Shown here: positions 33,451 to 46,585 of the stretch, piece by piece
Numbering within the stretch: the first letter of the stretch is position 1
How the letters are laid out: each line of letters starts with the position of its first letter
NCBI RefSeq assembly: GCF_018143015.1
Contig: NC_054755.1
Coordinates: forward strand, 10,012,124 to 10,076,123
Source of the DNA: Lytechinus variegatus
Taxonomy: Eukaryota > Echinodermata > Echinoidea > Temnopleuroida > Toxopneustidae
Length of the DNA stretch: 64,000 bases
Direction: 5' to 3'
Translations under genes and position numbers: made by a program
The notes under the pieces: model-generated
Seen by the model: only the letters and a program-made list of their open reading frames with translations
What the model was told of the DNA's origin: nothing
Database searches by the model: none

Positions 33451-33601
33451 CCGTTTCATAAAGCTGTTCGTAAGTTAAGAAAGACTGGTGAACCTTTCTT
33501 ACGCGCTTAACCATCGCCTAAGAATATACCTCTTACCACAAGAAAGGATCACCAATCGTTCGTAAAGTTGCTCTTAACTTACGAACAGCTTTATGAAACA
33601 C
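33451..33601. mobile_element. Palindromic MITE family 2, copy 2
   Basis: CCGTTTCATAAAGCTGTTCG to its complement GCTTTATGAAACA; the left arm has lost about a dozen bases relative to the copy at 41,550. Confidence 0.75.
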
Positions 33602-35599
33602 CCACCTGATATAGATCTATGAAAATAGGGTGGTAATTAACCTTGATTTTAAAAGCTTTCTCATGAAACGATTGTTGTTTGCTGCCATCTCTTTATTTTA
33701 CGCTGAAGGCTTGCTTGTAAGATAATTAAGTTCTCGACAGGCAACCGTTGTAACCATGGTATCCATTTTATCAAAATTGGTTTTCATTTCCTGCCTATTT
33801 CCTTCCAAGGCAATTACGTCACCTCGGCTTTTGAGGAGTTTCAACCTCTAAGTATCTGGTTTATCAATTTTTTAAGTTGATATGATTTTATTTCCATATT
33901 TCAATAACAAAATAGTTAGAAGTACAATAATTTTCAGCATTTCACAACGAACTTAACCATAATGATAAAATGATTATTAACATATTCTAAGTCAAATATA
34001 AATTATATATCATACACGGATTTTTTTTTTAATGCTGAAACATATTGCAAACGATTAATAAAAATACAAATAATATCGTTAATTGAAATGTGAAAGACCG
34101 CCATCTTAAGCTCGGAGCTTGAAATTGATAGAAGCCTCGAAAGCTGAGGAGAGGGGAGAGAACACTAGACGATACTATGCAATAAATTAGTAAATTTTAC
34201 TGACATGAAAATCATTTAATTTCATTTAATTATTTTCTTCCGGTATCATATCATTCATATGATATTTTTTTCAACAACGTGAAAAGCATGATATGTTGGT
34301 TTTATGGCATCAATCATAGATTAAGTGCACTAAGAATATATCTATCGAACATAATTAACTACCTAATTAGCATAACATGCACAATTTGCAAGAGTATGGT
34401 TGGTATTATGAACAGATTGCTTGGAAAAAAATGAAAACCTAAGATGCATAAACCAGAGGGGAAATAATGTCTTCAAACGAAAAACATCAGTTCGTAATTT
34501 CAGCAATGACGATGAAGATGATGAGGCTGAGCGACAACGGTGAAGATGAAGGGGAAGAGGGTGATATTGATGATGATCAGATCGAAGTCTCATTTTCAAC
34601 ATCATCGCAAAATAATAAGATTATGTTTGGTCACATAATGCTATTCAGAACAATCAGCATACAGAATTTAATTTATGTAGAATATAATATCTTGGACCAC
34701 AATACATGATTTTTAAAGATTTTACAACCCATCCCCAAATAATAATAATTCGGTAAATTAAACAATTTATGTTAAATGAATAATGAAAAGAATGGAATTG
34801 ACTAGGACTCTACTAATATGTACTCAATGTTTAGCCAAAATAGAAAACAATGCCACAAAGTAGTAGTTTTTATATGTGATCTATTTTTTTTATATAAAAC
34901 ATGAAGAAAATCCTCGGAACATTATTTGCAAGGAAAATGATAATTTTGCAGTTAACCGCCAAGGACCATCAAAGCATCAAATCAACTTACTAAATGGGAT
35001 GGAAAGATAAAGCTGTGGGTGAATATATAGGCCCATTGGTATAAAGAGCCAGAAATTAAAAGTGGCCAATGATGTATATAGCAAAACTTCTAAAAGTTCG
35101 CAAGAGAGCGAAGAGAGCTAGGAAAATATCCACCATCTTAATACGAATATATTTTGAGAAATTAAGCAAACATTTTGAAATATTATAACTTTCTTATTTT
35201 ACATCCTATTTTGATGAAATTTTCAGTGTTATGCTTGTTGGATTTTTCTCTTTTTATTCAAATCAACTTTTTGTTGGGATGGACTTGTCCTTAATACTAT
35301 AAAAAGGACGCTATTTTCGTACGCCAGGCCGTACGTGGTACCCTGAGCAGCTCTTGACCCATTTCTTCTGCGCAATTTGGTTTTGACAGTGCAATTTCGA
35401 AATTTTTTGTTGTTCTATCTATGCATGAGCATTTCATTAGGTATTAAAGTAAAAGAGAAAATGTGGATTTTATTACGTTATTAATGGAATACCGTGAAAC
35501 CCTGTTTCCTTTTTTCGGGGACGCACTGTAAAATGGATACGTGAGTCTGTGCGTGAGGAGATGGGGGTATCCTTCATCATACTAAAAATCTTTCCCGCT

Positions 35600-36197
35600 A
35601 AAAGTCAAGTCGAACCCAGAAAAAAGTGTTAGTGTAAAGCAATAGAGAGAAATCAAACAACATTATACAACGCTGAAAATTTCATCAAAAATCCGACGTA
35701 AAATAACTAAGTTACGACATTTCAAAGTTTCGTTCATTCATGTTATTTTGTCACAAAACAGTTATATGCACAACTCAGTGATATGCAATTCAATAAGTCG
35801 CTGATGTCCCTCACTCACTATTTCTTATGTTTTTTTTTATTGTTTGAATTATACAATTTTTCATTTTTATAGATTTGATGATAATGACGGAACCACAAGA
35901 TGGTAATAAAAAACGGTCATTCCATATGTAGAAAAAGGAATGAAACTTTGTTTCACATGACAATGAGGAGAAATTAAAATATTTCATATTTCGTTATATC
36001 GAGTAACAAAAGGAATGGTGAGTAGATGATGTCATCAGTCCCCTCATTTTCATACTGACCAGTATGTGAAATTTAGCAAATACCATAACTTTCCCATTCT
36101 ACGTTCGATTTTGATGAAAGTGTCAGTGTTATTCTTGTTGGATTTTTCTTGTTTTATTCAATTCAATATTTTAGGGGGAGTGGGCTTTTCCTTTAAA
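35600..36197. mobile_element. Palindromic MITE family 1, copy in unit 2
   Basis: Duplicate of the copy at 30,948-31,531, with a few substitutions. Confidence 0.72.
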
Positions 36198-36984
36198 GGA
36201 TTTTATCATTCTTAATATATTCGTACATGAGCTAGTTTAAGTATTGCTTGTTTTGGGACGCAAACATCGAAACCGACTTTACTTTAAAAATGTAATTTGA
36301 GGAATTATGTAACTTGAATTTAGTTACTTGAACAAAGTCTGCTACGTGACCAATGTGGTTTGGAAAATAGAGTGCCAAGGTATTAAGGGTGTGTCGATTT
36401 CTATGCGTTTGAAAATAATTAAAGATAAATACCAGTTTTGGTAACGATCTCAAAATGAGTACAAAAAATATGTGCCAAAAATGTGTAATTGCTGAGAGAT
36501 GAGCAAAATAAGCACGGAATTCCAGAAAATATCGGGGTTGTTTTGCAAGCAATGTTAATACATTGTCCCGACAAATATGCCTTTTGTGTTAGATATCAGA
36601 ATTATCGTTTTTGCCTCGCCTGCATAGCAGAACGAGACTATAGGCGCCGATTTTTTAACGGCGGCGGCGTCGTCGTCAACATGAAATCTTAACCAAGGTT
36701 AAGTTTTTGAAATGTCATCATAACTTAGAAAGTATATGGACCTATAGTTCATGGTACTTGGACATAAGTTTAATCAAGCATTACTGAACACACAGCTTGA
36801 GTTCAGGTCACATGACTAAGGTCCAGTGGCGTAGCTAGGATTTTTTTTTCCTGGGGGGCACTTGGGGGTCCTTGCTTTTTCAGTGGGGGGGGGGGGGGGG
36901 GCACCGGCCATTTTTTCCGTGTGTGTGTATGTGTCACAAGGGCGGATCCGAATTTCGCCAATAGGGGACGGGGACCAAAATTAT

Positions 36985-39900
36985 CCGCATACATTCGTAA
37001 TTCCGAAGCTTCGTAATTCCGAAGGTTCGGTTATTCCGAAGGTTCGTATTTCCGAAGGTTCGTAATTCCGAAGGTTCGTCAATCCGAAAACGAAATAAGG
37101 TTCGTAATTCCGAAGGTTCGTTAATCCGAAAACGAAATAAGGTTCGTAATTCCGAAGGTTCGTTAATCCGAAAACGAAATAAGGTTCGTAATTCCGAAGG
37201 TTCGTTAATCCGAAAACGAAATAAGGTTCGTTAATCCGAAAACGAAATAAGGTTCGTTAATCCGAAAACGAAATAAGGTTCGTTAATCCGAAAATTAAAT
37301 AAGGTTCGTATTTCCGAAAATGAAAATAATTCATTTTGGTAACAAAAACGATGTTGTCATTACAAGATTACACGATATTATGCAATGATAGTAATAACGA
37401 TCGATGATGTGTGTTGGGGCCAAAGCATGTATTTCATTAAGAATTGCACCCTGATCAAGCATAGGCTAATTTCGATTTTATCTGAGCAATTGCTGCCTAT
37501 AAGCAAATGGTTTAATTAAAGATCCAGGGGATCAAGTGTGTTGGAAGCGTGCGAGCAACCTCTAGATAATAGGATTTGTATTGGAGGGGATGTCATTTTT
37601 AATAACAGCTTCTGCTGGTAATAAAAATAAAAATAATACTAATAATGATCCTTGTGAGATGTTGAAAGCGCGAATCGCAAGCTGAAACTAGTAGACATTT
37701 CATGTAACAAGACGTGAAGTGAGCATTCGGAGCATTTTTTGTAATCGTGAGAAAGATGTGTATCTTTCTAAAGAATTAATGCGAGGGCGAGTTGTAATTT
37801 GTTTATATACTGACCTGGGGCCCGTTGCATGAAACTTTTTACCTGAGAAAACTCAGGTTGTTTTTACAGGAGTTTTTGCCCTGTGCTAAAGTAATTGGCG
37901 GAAATCAGACTAACCTTAGTTTTCAGTTTTTACCGGAGTTTTCTCAGGTAAAAAGTTTTATGCAACAGGCTTCAGAAAGTAATCTTTTAAGGACTGCATT
38001 TAGTGACTCATGAATAGAATATATATCTCACGAACTAAATAATGAGAGCGCGAACCGCAAGCTTAAAATTTGTGATATTCCAACCTGAAAACTGGACATT
38101 TCATACTTATTTTTTGTAACCAGGAATAGAATGAGTTCCTCAATAAACAATACTTGATGCGAGCGAGAAACGTGAGCCAAATTTTTCCGATTTTCCAACC
38201 TGAAAACTGGACATTCTATAGCATTCTTGTAAAAAAAATAATAATAGCTGGGAGAATAGTTTTCAGAACTGAAGTGGCTTCCCTGGGTAAATTATATCTT
38301 TATCAATATCATCATTCTAGGCCCACATGAAATTTCCAAAAGTTTGAGCACGTGATTTGCTCGCAACATCTCACAAGGATGCCCTTTTCACAGTATTGAC
38401 CAAAAAGGTGAATTTTACATCTTCAGATTTGACTTTTCCCCCCAAACCGCTTGCTCTCTACGCTCGCAGAAATGAAACGTAAATATATAACTTTAGCATG
38501 TTTAGTGATCACTTAAAAAATTGTGCTCAATTTAGTTACTACAAAAACACACAACCTCTTTACACAGATGATAATCTAATGGTGAAAATATCCGTTTGCA
38601 CCAAATTGCCCCTATTGGCCCCCTTTTTTTTTTACTTTGCCCCCCCCCCAAAAAAAAATACGTTCCGCCGCCATTGGCTAAAACACGATCGTCTTCATGG
38701 CTAACTGCAAAAAGTTCTTAAAATGTCCCCTTTAGATCAGATCAGAGCTTATATATTTAAAAATTCTGTTCGCGCTTCTTGCTAGCAGTTATTATCTAAA
38801 TTTAGTTACATAGCCATCATATTAACAAAAATATAGCTCGCGCTCGCATTATTTAAAAAGGGTTTATCATGTTATTACATATTTACTTTATTTTATAAGG
38901 ATAAAGCTAATTATTGACTGTTAGGACTACCCTTTCAAAGAAACAAACAAAAATCAACTTTAAACTGCCGATCAAGGAAAATATGGCTAAAAAAAAATTC
39001 CCCCCCCCCCTTTATTTGACGAAAGTTGGATCCGCCGGGAGGGAGGCAGGGGGCATGAAAAATGGAATAAAAAACAGGGGAATTAATATTTTCCAAAATG
39101 GGAAAGTTCCTTTTTCAAAAATAAATATGCCGTTTTTCATGTTTTTTCGAAATAAAATACTCTTTTTAAAGTATACAAGTTAAGTTAAGTTTTCAGGCTG
39201 GAATATTGATAAATTTCAGCTTGCGCTTCGCACTCTCATTCGATTGGTGAAATATGCATCCTAAAGAGGTCACTAAATGCTTTCTTTAACAGGTTCCTTT
39301 TCTGGTCAGTATGTTTAAGCTCGCGTTTTGCGCTCGTGTTAATTCTTTAGTTAGATGCACATCTTTTTAATGACAGCAGAAATCTGCTCGGATTTTTAAA
39401 AACTAATTTTCATTTTTTATTGAAATAACCTAAAGTTTAGCTTGTGATTCACGCTCGCAACACCTCGCAATAATGCCATTTTAAGAATAACTGACCACAA
39501 AAAACGTTATACAACTTCACCTTTGAATTTGTTTTACCAAGCCGCTCGCTCATTATACTCTCTCCCGAAAAATAAAGCCTAAATATACATTATGCCATAA
39601 TAAGAAGTCACTTCAAAAAAGTTATTCTCTACTTAATCACTATCAAACAGACATTGACTTCAAGCAGATGATAATCTTAAGGTGAAAACATCACCACAGT
39701 CCCAATTTTGACGTATGAGTTTCATTTTTTGGCTTTACCCCCAACGAAAATTCGTTCGGCCGCCCTTGCCTTCCCATCCTCATATGATAATTGAACGGCA
39801 ACAGTGTCCCCCGCCCCCTCCCCTTGCCTCTGCTTTCCCGGTTTTCATTTTTCGGATTAACGAACCTTATTTTGTTTTCGGATTAACGAACCTTATTTTG

Positions 39901-40350
39901 TTTTCGGATTAACGAACCTTATTTCGTTTTCGGATTAACGAACCTTCGGAAAAACGAACCTTATTTTGTTTTCGGATTAACGAACCTTATTTCGTTTTCG
40001 GATTAACGAACCTTCGGAAAAACGAACCTTATTTCGTTTTCGGATCAACGAACCTTCGGAATAACGAACCTTTTTTCGTTTTCGGATTAACGAACCTTCG
40101 GAACAACGAACCTTATTTCGTTTTCGGATTAACGAACCTTCGGAACAACGAACCTTATTTCGTTTTCGGATTATCGAACCTTCGGAATAACGAATCGTCG
40201 GAATTACGCCACAAATGTTCGGATTAACGAACCCTTTTTCGTTTTCGGATTAACGAACATCGAGGTATAGGCAATTTACGTGTTTCGGAATTACGAACCT
40301 TCGGAATAAAGAACCTTCGGAATTACGAAGCTTCGGAAATACGAAGTGTA
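36985..40350. mobile_element. Foldback-type transposon, inverted arms made of 16- and 26-bp repeats
   Basis: Left arm (36,985-37,325) is a tandem series of GGTTCGTAATTCCGAA (16 bp) and GGTTCGTTAATCCGAAAACG-type (26 bp) units. The right arm (about 39,840-40,350) is the same in inverse orientation. The outermost ends also match inversely (CGAAGCTTCGTAATTCCG). It is flanked by ACCAAAATTAT (36,974-36,984) and ACCAAATTAT (40,351-40,360), and unit 1 shows the empty site CCCAAATCAT at 32,285. This resembles sea urchin TU/foldback elements, and a 9-10-base duplication fits Mutator-like elements. The core (37,326-39,840) has no transposase. Confidence 0.88.
37820..37970. mobile_element. 151-bp MITE inside the foldback core
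   Basis: Inverted arms of about 35 bases: GCCCGTTGCATGAAACTTTT and ACCTGAGAAAACTC at the left, complements ending ATGCAACAGGC at the right. Confidence 0.72.
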
Positions 40351-41549
40351 ACCAAATTATCTTCACTTATATTTTCCCCGATCAGTCACTTCTTAGTTTT
40401 ATTCTTATAAAACAACATAAACATGAAATAATCTCATAAGCCTTATAAAAAGTGCGAGCGCGAAGTGCGAGCGATTTTTTTTTACTTTCATGTATTTTGT
40501 CCTGAAAATTTATTCTGGTCAATGTTATGTGTTATCCTGAACAAGATTCGTATGTAACTAGATGGTTACTGCGAACGCCAAGCACAATCAGAATTTTTTA
40601 TTAACTGTTCTAGCATTATCGAAAAGGGACCTGTTAAGGACTGCTTGCAGTTACCCACGAAGACGGTATATATATTTCAATAATGCGAGCGCGAAGCACG
40701 AGCAAATTCTTTTGACATTTCGACCTAAAAAATGGTCATTCTAAACACTTTTTGTATTAATACATGGGATAGGTATGTAACTAAACAATTGATGCGAGCG
40801 CGAAGCGCGAGAGGAAGAAAATTGAGATTTTAGACCGAAAAGCAGTACACTCTATTCATTTTGTAAATCATAAATAGGATATAGATAATTGGGTATCATT
40901 AATAATGCGATCGTGAAGCATGAGCAGACAATTATTGACATTCTGATGTGAAACTGGATAATTTAAGTACATTTTAGATAAAGAACATGCAAGCTAAATT
41001 GCGCATGTTTTAGATTTAGACCTAGAATCTGGGCATTCTGAATGAATGGAACATTATGGAATACACGTACACAATATGAACTTGGCAAATCAAACAATGT
41101 GACCACGCAGCGTGAGCTTAAAATGCTGGTATGTAGACCATAAAACGGACATTTTACAGAGCACTTAAATTTATAAATGAAAAAAAAATGAAAGGTCGAT
41201 GTAAGAGCTAAAATATTTTTTGTGTATTGACTTCAAAACTTGCTCCATATCAGCCTATTGAGCAAGATATGAATCTCATCGAACAGGCAATTCTGGCGCG
41301 AAGCGCAAGCAAAAATTTCATATAGTAACATGAAAGATTTTTTTTTTGGCAAGTCTTCCCCCCACATTATTTCATTCACTCGTCTTCCTCCTCTTATTTT
41401 CCTATTCTTTATTTGTCTTCTTTTGTAAATAATTATTCAATAGCTGTTTTCAAAGTCAGCACTGTTGCTATATTGCCAGAGGCGTTCCACTTGTTTAGCT
41501 AAGATTTCATGGCCGCAAATAGATGAGTTGATTTCAAAGTACCAGGGGA

Positions 41550-41712
41550 CCGTTTCATAAAGCTGTTCGTAAGTTAAGAGCGACTTTAAGAACAACTGGT
41601 GAACCTTTCTTACGCGCTTGACCATCGCCAATGAATATACCCTTTACCACAAGAAAGGATCACCAGTCGTTCTTAAAGTCGCTCTTAACTTACGAACAGC
41701 TTTATGAAACAC
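41550..41712. mobile_element. Palindromic MITE family 2, copy 3
   Basis: CGTTTCATAAAGCTGTTCGT with AAGAGCGACTTTAAGAACAA, and the complementary right arm. More complete than its duplicate at 33,451. Confidence 0.78.
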
Positions 41713-43859
41713 CCACCTGATCTAGATCTATGAAAATAGGGTGGTAATTAACCTTGATTTTAAAAGCTTTCTCATGAAACGATTGTTGTTTGCTGCCATC
41801 TCTTTATTTTTACCTTCAAGGCTTGCTTGTAAGATAATTAAGTTCTCGACAGGCAACCGTTGTAACCATGGTATCTATTTTAACAAAATTGGTTTTCATT
41901 TCCTGCCTATTTCCTTCCAAGGCAATTACGTCACCTCGGCTTTTGAGGAGTTTCAACCTCTAAGTATCTGGTTTATCAATTTTTAAGTTGATATGATATT
42001 ATTTCCATATTTCAATAACAAAATAGTTAGAAGTACAATAATTTTTCAGCATTTCACAACGAACTTAACCATAATGATAACATGATTATTAACATATTCT
42101 AAGTCAAATATAAATTATATATCATACACGGATTTTTTTTTCTTTTAAAAAATGCTGAAGCATATTGTAAACGATTTTAAAAAATACATATAATATCGGT
42201 AATTGAAATGTGAAAGACCGCCATCTAAAGCTCGGAGCTTGAAATTGATAGAGGCCTCGAAAGGAGACGGGAGAGAACACTAGGCGATACCATGCAATAA
42301 AAGAGTAAATTTTACTGACATGAAAATCATTTGATTTCATTTAATTATTTTCTTCCGCAATCATATCATTCATATGATATTTTTTCAACAACGTAAAAAA
42401 ACACGATAGGCCTATGTTGGTTTTATGGCATCAATCATAGATTAAGTGCACTAAAAATATAGCTTTCGAACATAAATTAACCACCTAATAAGCATAACAT
42501 TCACAATTTGCAAGAGAATAGTTGGTATTATGAACAGATTGCTTGATAAAAAAATGACAACCTAAGATGCATAAAGCAGAGTGGAAATATGTATTTAAAC
42601 GAAAAACATCAGTTCATAATTTCAGCAATGACGATGAAGATTATTAGGATGAACGACAACGGGGAAGATGAAGGATATGGAGATGATGTTGATGGAGATG
42701 CTGGTGATATTGGGGATGATTAGATTGAAGGAATGATTTCATAAAATAAATTGAAACGTTGACAATTTTTACATCAGATGTTTTGTTAATAACACTGATT
42801 TAACATTGAGCTTAAATGGGTAAAAAGAGGACTATTAAGACTCAAGAAAATCAGTTGAATTCCCTGTAAGATGTAGCCTATTCGTTATCTTTGGAAATAT
42901 TATACAAATAAACCAGGCTTTGAGTAAGTATAGCGGGAATTATTTGTCCTTATAATATCTGGGACCACAATGCATGATTTTTAAAGATTTCTCAACCCAT
43001 CCACAAATCATAATAGTAAGTCGGTTAATTGAACGATTAATGTTAAATGAATAATGAAAAGAAAGAAATTGACTCGGACTCTACTAATATATACTCAATG
43101 TTTTGCCAAAATAGATAACAATGACATACAGTAGTAGTTTTTATATGTGATCTATTTTTCTTTATAAAACATAAAGAAAATCCTCTGAACATTATTTGCA
43201 CGGAAAATAATAATTTTGCAGTTAACCGCCAAGGGCCATCAAAGCATCAAATCAAATGGGGACGGAAACATAAAATTGTGAGAGAATATATAGGCCCATT
43301 GGGATAAAGAGCCAGAAATGAAAAGTGGCCAATGATGTATATAGCAAAACTTCTAAAGGTCGCAAGTGAGCGAAGAGAGCTAGGAAAATATCCACCATCT
43401 TAATACGAATATATTTTGACAACATAATTATTCAGAAAATATTATACTTCCTTCCCTTTTCATTTCCTCTTCTTTTTGCTGTATTATTTCACCGTTGCCA
43501 GAACAAGAATATACACAGGAAGGATAGATAGGACGGGATTCAAGGGAGATAAAAAGGCTGGATAGAATAAGAAGGTTACAGGTATAGGAATTAATTTATC
43601 AAGTTGTTTAAACCGAAGAAAATAGTTAAAGGTGGAATAGGGATAATATCTCGTTCCCACTCCGCTGTGATCCTTTACGAACACCACCGTGACGATAGGC
43701 CTTTCGTAACTGACTGCGAAAACTTTTGAACCATTAAAAAATGTTCTACGATCGATACGATTGCCTCGGCTGTTCCGATACGTTCTGATGCGACCACTAC
43801 GGTTACTCCACAATGAAGACCACTGTCTCAATCGTGGCGCGAATGATAGCAGGACAGTA

Positions 43860-44336
43860 GTAATTGGGCATTACTCTGCCTGCAGTCGAAAGTGAAGTAT
43901 CATGTGGCAACTCGTGCGACCTCGATGCAGTGCTTACATGGGATTCATATTCGGATATGTTTTTGTACAGGTATTGTAAAAAACACCTGAATCGTTTATT
44001 TAGAGAAGGTCGTCACTGATAGTTTGGTTGAATGTCTGCTGAAATTTTTTTTTTTCCCTAACGGGCGCCGAGAAGGGCTTTCCCATGGAACGCCTTGGCT
44101 AAACAAAAAAAGAAATGGCCCCGAAATCATATGATATTTCACTGTATTTAAAATTACAAAAGATGTTGGCAAAATTGTGTTCAATTTCTTTGTTTCCAGT
44201 GATGGAGAATTTTCCCCCATTCAAATTACATGATTTGACCTAATTATAAAACAAATTAAAAATAGATAAATTAATTTAAAAATCATAAATGAATGAATAA
44301 AAATATCATACTTAGATAAATATACAACTAACGCCA
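43860..44336 (+). repeat. 470-bp interspersed repeat, copy 1
   Basis: From ATTGGGCATTACTCTGCC through GGGCGCCGAGAAGGGC and GGCCCCGAAATCATATGATA. Copies: 47,500-47,957 and 48,719-49,062, with fragments at 45,690 and 47,960. No coding frame. The preceding 43,430-43,860 is unique with one open frame of 115 codons on the minus strand that I cannot assign. Confidence 0.75.
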
Positions 44337-44556
44337 TTTTGGCTTGATATTTTTTTTCTTTCTTTTTATCCCTTCCACAGGGTTCCTTTATTGAAATCAC
44401 TATAATGAATATTTTCAAATACATAACTGAATAATTAACATATTATATCACAGGTTGAATATGTACAATACAATATTCCATGAAATTGTCGTCGTATTAT
44501 TTGTATAAAAAACGAAAAATCAAAATGTAAATGAAAGAAAAAATCCATGCTAGATA

Positions 44557-44618
44557 CATATATATACATACATACATACATACACACACACACATACACA
44601 TATATATATATATATATG
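44557..44618. repeat. ATAC/CA/TA microsatellite
   Basis: ACATACATAC, ACACACACAC and ATATATATAT runs next to the 3' side of the LINE fragment. Confidence 0.85.
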
Positions 44619-44639
44619 CATTTTAGAATGATATCTGAG

Positions 44640-45640
44640 AGATTCAATGTAATAAAATAAAAGACGACCACCTTTTTATGAATATCTTCTCTTTCAGATT
44701 TGTTTTATATACTTTTCCATACCATAATAAGATTTTATTTCAGACAAAACATGGTCGAATACTGGAAGACAGTGTTTGCATTTTGCTGCAAAAATTTCTT
44801 TTCTAATGATTATAAAAATACAATTAAGAGCACCATTATTGTTTCCGTAAAAAATGAATAGTTTATTCTGGTTTGAAATTTTGATGTGCAAATTGTTACG
44901 AGAAAATCAAATTTCTAGTTGAGACCATATTTCGTTTGTGTGGGGACAAGAACAAAAAATATGCATAATAGTTTCTTCATTATTTTTACAAAAAGTACAT
45001 AAGTTATCTGTAACTAATTTAAATAGTAACTAAGCATCTTTCATATAAATAATTCTATTCACTATTTTGAACTGAAAAAACCTCATGTTGACATCTGCAG
45101 TTGAATAAAAAGGTAAAAAGGTAAAACTTCCATATAGTGTTGTCAATGTCAAACGTCAAACGTTTGTTTCCATTTGATGAGACTTTTGCAATCTTTCAAC
45201 TTGTACTTCAAAAAAAAATATTGTAAATGTGAGCACAACCTTTTTTTAACTTTTATTATCAAAAGCAGTGCTTCTGGAATAATAGGTTCCATAGCTTTTG
45301 GTATTACATGTTTATTGAAACTATATCGAAAGGCGTTGCATAGGCGATGATATCGAAGAAAATTTACGTGTACATTGTATTTTCGATGAAAATCAAAATA
45401 TGAGAGAAATTTTCCATCTGTTCCTAAAATATCATTAACAAAACGCACCCCATTCACACCAAGACCTGAAAAATATTACATTATTATTCATTTTAATGTT
45501 TGGATTATTCCAAAGGGCTTGACATGCAACGTCATCAACGCGGGTAAGATGTGAAAAGGCCAACAATACCTGTGCCCAAAATGAGTTATTTATTGATATA
45601 GCAAGTGATTTATAATGCTCAGCCCCCATGAATAATTGAA
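44640..45640 (-). mobile_element. L1/Tx1-like LINE, 3' part of ORF2
   Basis: Minus-strand frames give, in order, WNNPNIKMNNNVIFFRSW, GVRFVNDILGTDGKFLSY, KYNVHVNFLRYHRLCNA, then CTFCKNNEETIMHIFCSCPH and a tail ending near GMEKYIKQI. This is the usual C-terminal order of Tx1/L1-type ORF2 with a CxxC...HxxxxC zinc knuckle (zf-RVT). RT and endonuclease are missing (5' truncated) and the frame is broken at a few places. The 5' break adjoins a piece of the 470-bp repeat. Confidence 0.75.
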
Positions 45641-45969
45641 AAGATGTTTATGCTGTAGGCAAAAATGACTGAAACTGAAATTTAAAAATATGGCCCCCAA
45701 ATCATGTGATATTTCACTGCAATTAGGCACTTGGTAAGAAAATGTACATGTACGTATGCAAAACAATTTCATAGTAATTTTTTTCACGATGGGAATGCAA
45801 CTTCCTTCATGACTTTATATGTTATTCCTTGTGAATTATACCTTTTCAAAGTCAGTATAGCAGGCTTCTTCTCGTGTGATTTAAATGAGTGAAAGACTTG
45901 AATAACAAGTATATAATATTTCTTCACCATAAAATTGACCACATTTGCATTTCACAATTGATAACCAAC

Positions 45970-46210
45970 GTTTTATCATGGTAACTGACATTACATCTCG
46001 GTAACTGACGTTACATTTTGAACTTGGTAACTGACGTTACACATATTTAATGGTACCCTATGGCCTAATTGTTAATTCATTATCGTTGATTTGGGTGTAG
46101 AAGGGAGGGATATTACCTAACGAGGAAATCTACCAAGTTTCATACAATTTATCCCCTTTTCTGGGAAATGAGAAAAAAAGTTCATGTTTTGGTAACTTAC
46201 GTTACATACC
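45970..46210. repeat. Four GGTAACTGACGTTACA motifs
   Basis: The near-palindromic 16-mer occurs at about 45,979, 45,999, 46,025 and, with one change, 46,191. No gene adjoins it. The rest of 45,800-46,580 is unassigned. Confidence 0.75.
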
Positions 46211-46585
46211 ATATCAAATATTTCAATATTTTTCTATCAGATAAATGAATTACTGGTGTTTCTTTCTATGGGATTTGTAAAGTGTTTAAATAGCAAGCTA
46301 AGTCTCAGGGAAAAACATCATGTTCAAACCTGTTCTTTAAAAATCTGTCAAAACAAAATATGTATCAATATACCATTTTCAACACTAATTTGTATCCATA
46401 CTTTGGCGGCCATTTTGAAAAAAAAATGGCTGCCAGAGTCAGAAAAATTTGTCCCAGAAACTTCAGGTCTTGTATTATTAAAAAAACATAAAGCATTTGA
46501 CATAAATGTTAACTTATTTTTTTTTTTGCCTCCGTGTCCATCTGTGGTGAAAATGCCCATATGCCATTTCGTGAAAATTTTCTAA

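Larger units (their letters stand above)
30278..35157 (+). repeat. Tandem segmental duplication, unit 1
   Basis: About 4.9 kb that matches the following unit over its length at high identity by eye. Order of shared blocks: right arm of a family 1 MITE, unique sequence (CGTACGCCA.GC), a full family 1 MITE, the GAGACTATAGGCGCC repeat, a hAT-like remnant with GCGAGCGCGAAGCGCGAG motifs, a family 2 MITE and an AT-rich block ending CGAATATATTTTGAG. No gene found in it. Confidence 0.85.
36824..41436 (+). mobile_element. hAT-like remnant of unit 2, split by the foldback element
   Basis: Left end CAGTGGCGTAGCTAGG at 36,824; continues after the insertion from 40,361 through GCGAGCGCGAAGCGCGAG motifs to about 41,436, matching 32,152-33,350 of unit 1. 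The surrounding GAGACTATAGGCGCC repeat starts at 36,612 and resumes near 41,447. Confidence 0.55.
35158..43430 (+). repeat. Tandem segmental duplication, unit 2 (with foldback insertion)
   Basis: Collinear with unit 1 from the broken MITE arm (35,158-35,292) to AATATATTTTGAC near 43,425. Without the 3.37-kb insertion at 36,985-40,350 it is about 4.9 kb, the size of unit 1. It lacks the TAACACC MITE of unit 1 and carries some extra sequence near 42,690-42,930. No gene found. Confidence 0.85.

Noticed and set aside
43484-43831. 115-codon minus-strand open frame
   Set aside because: Composition not clearly protein-like, no motif, no neighbours in support; could be chance.
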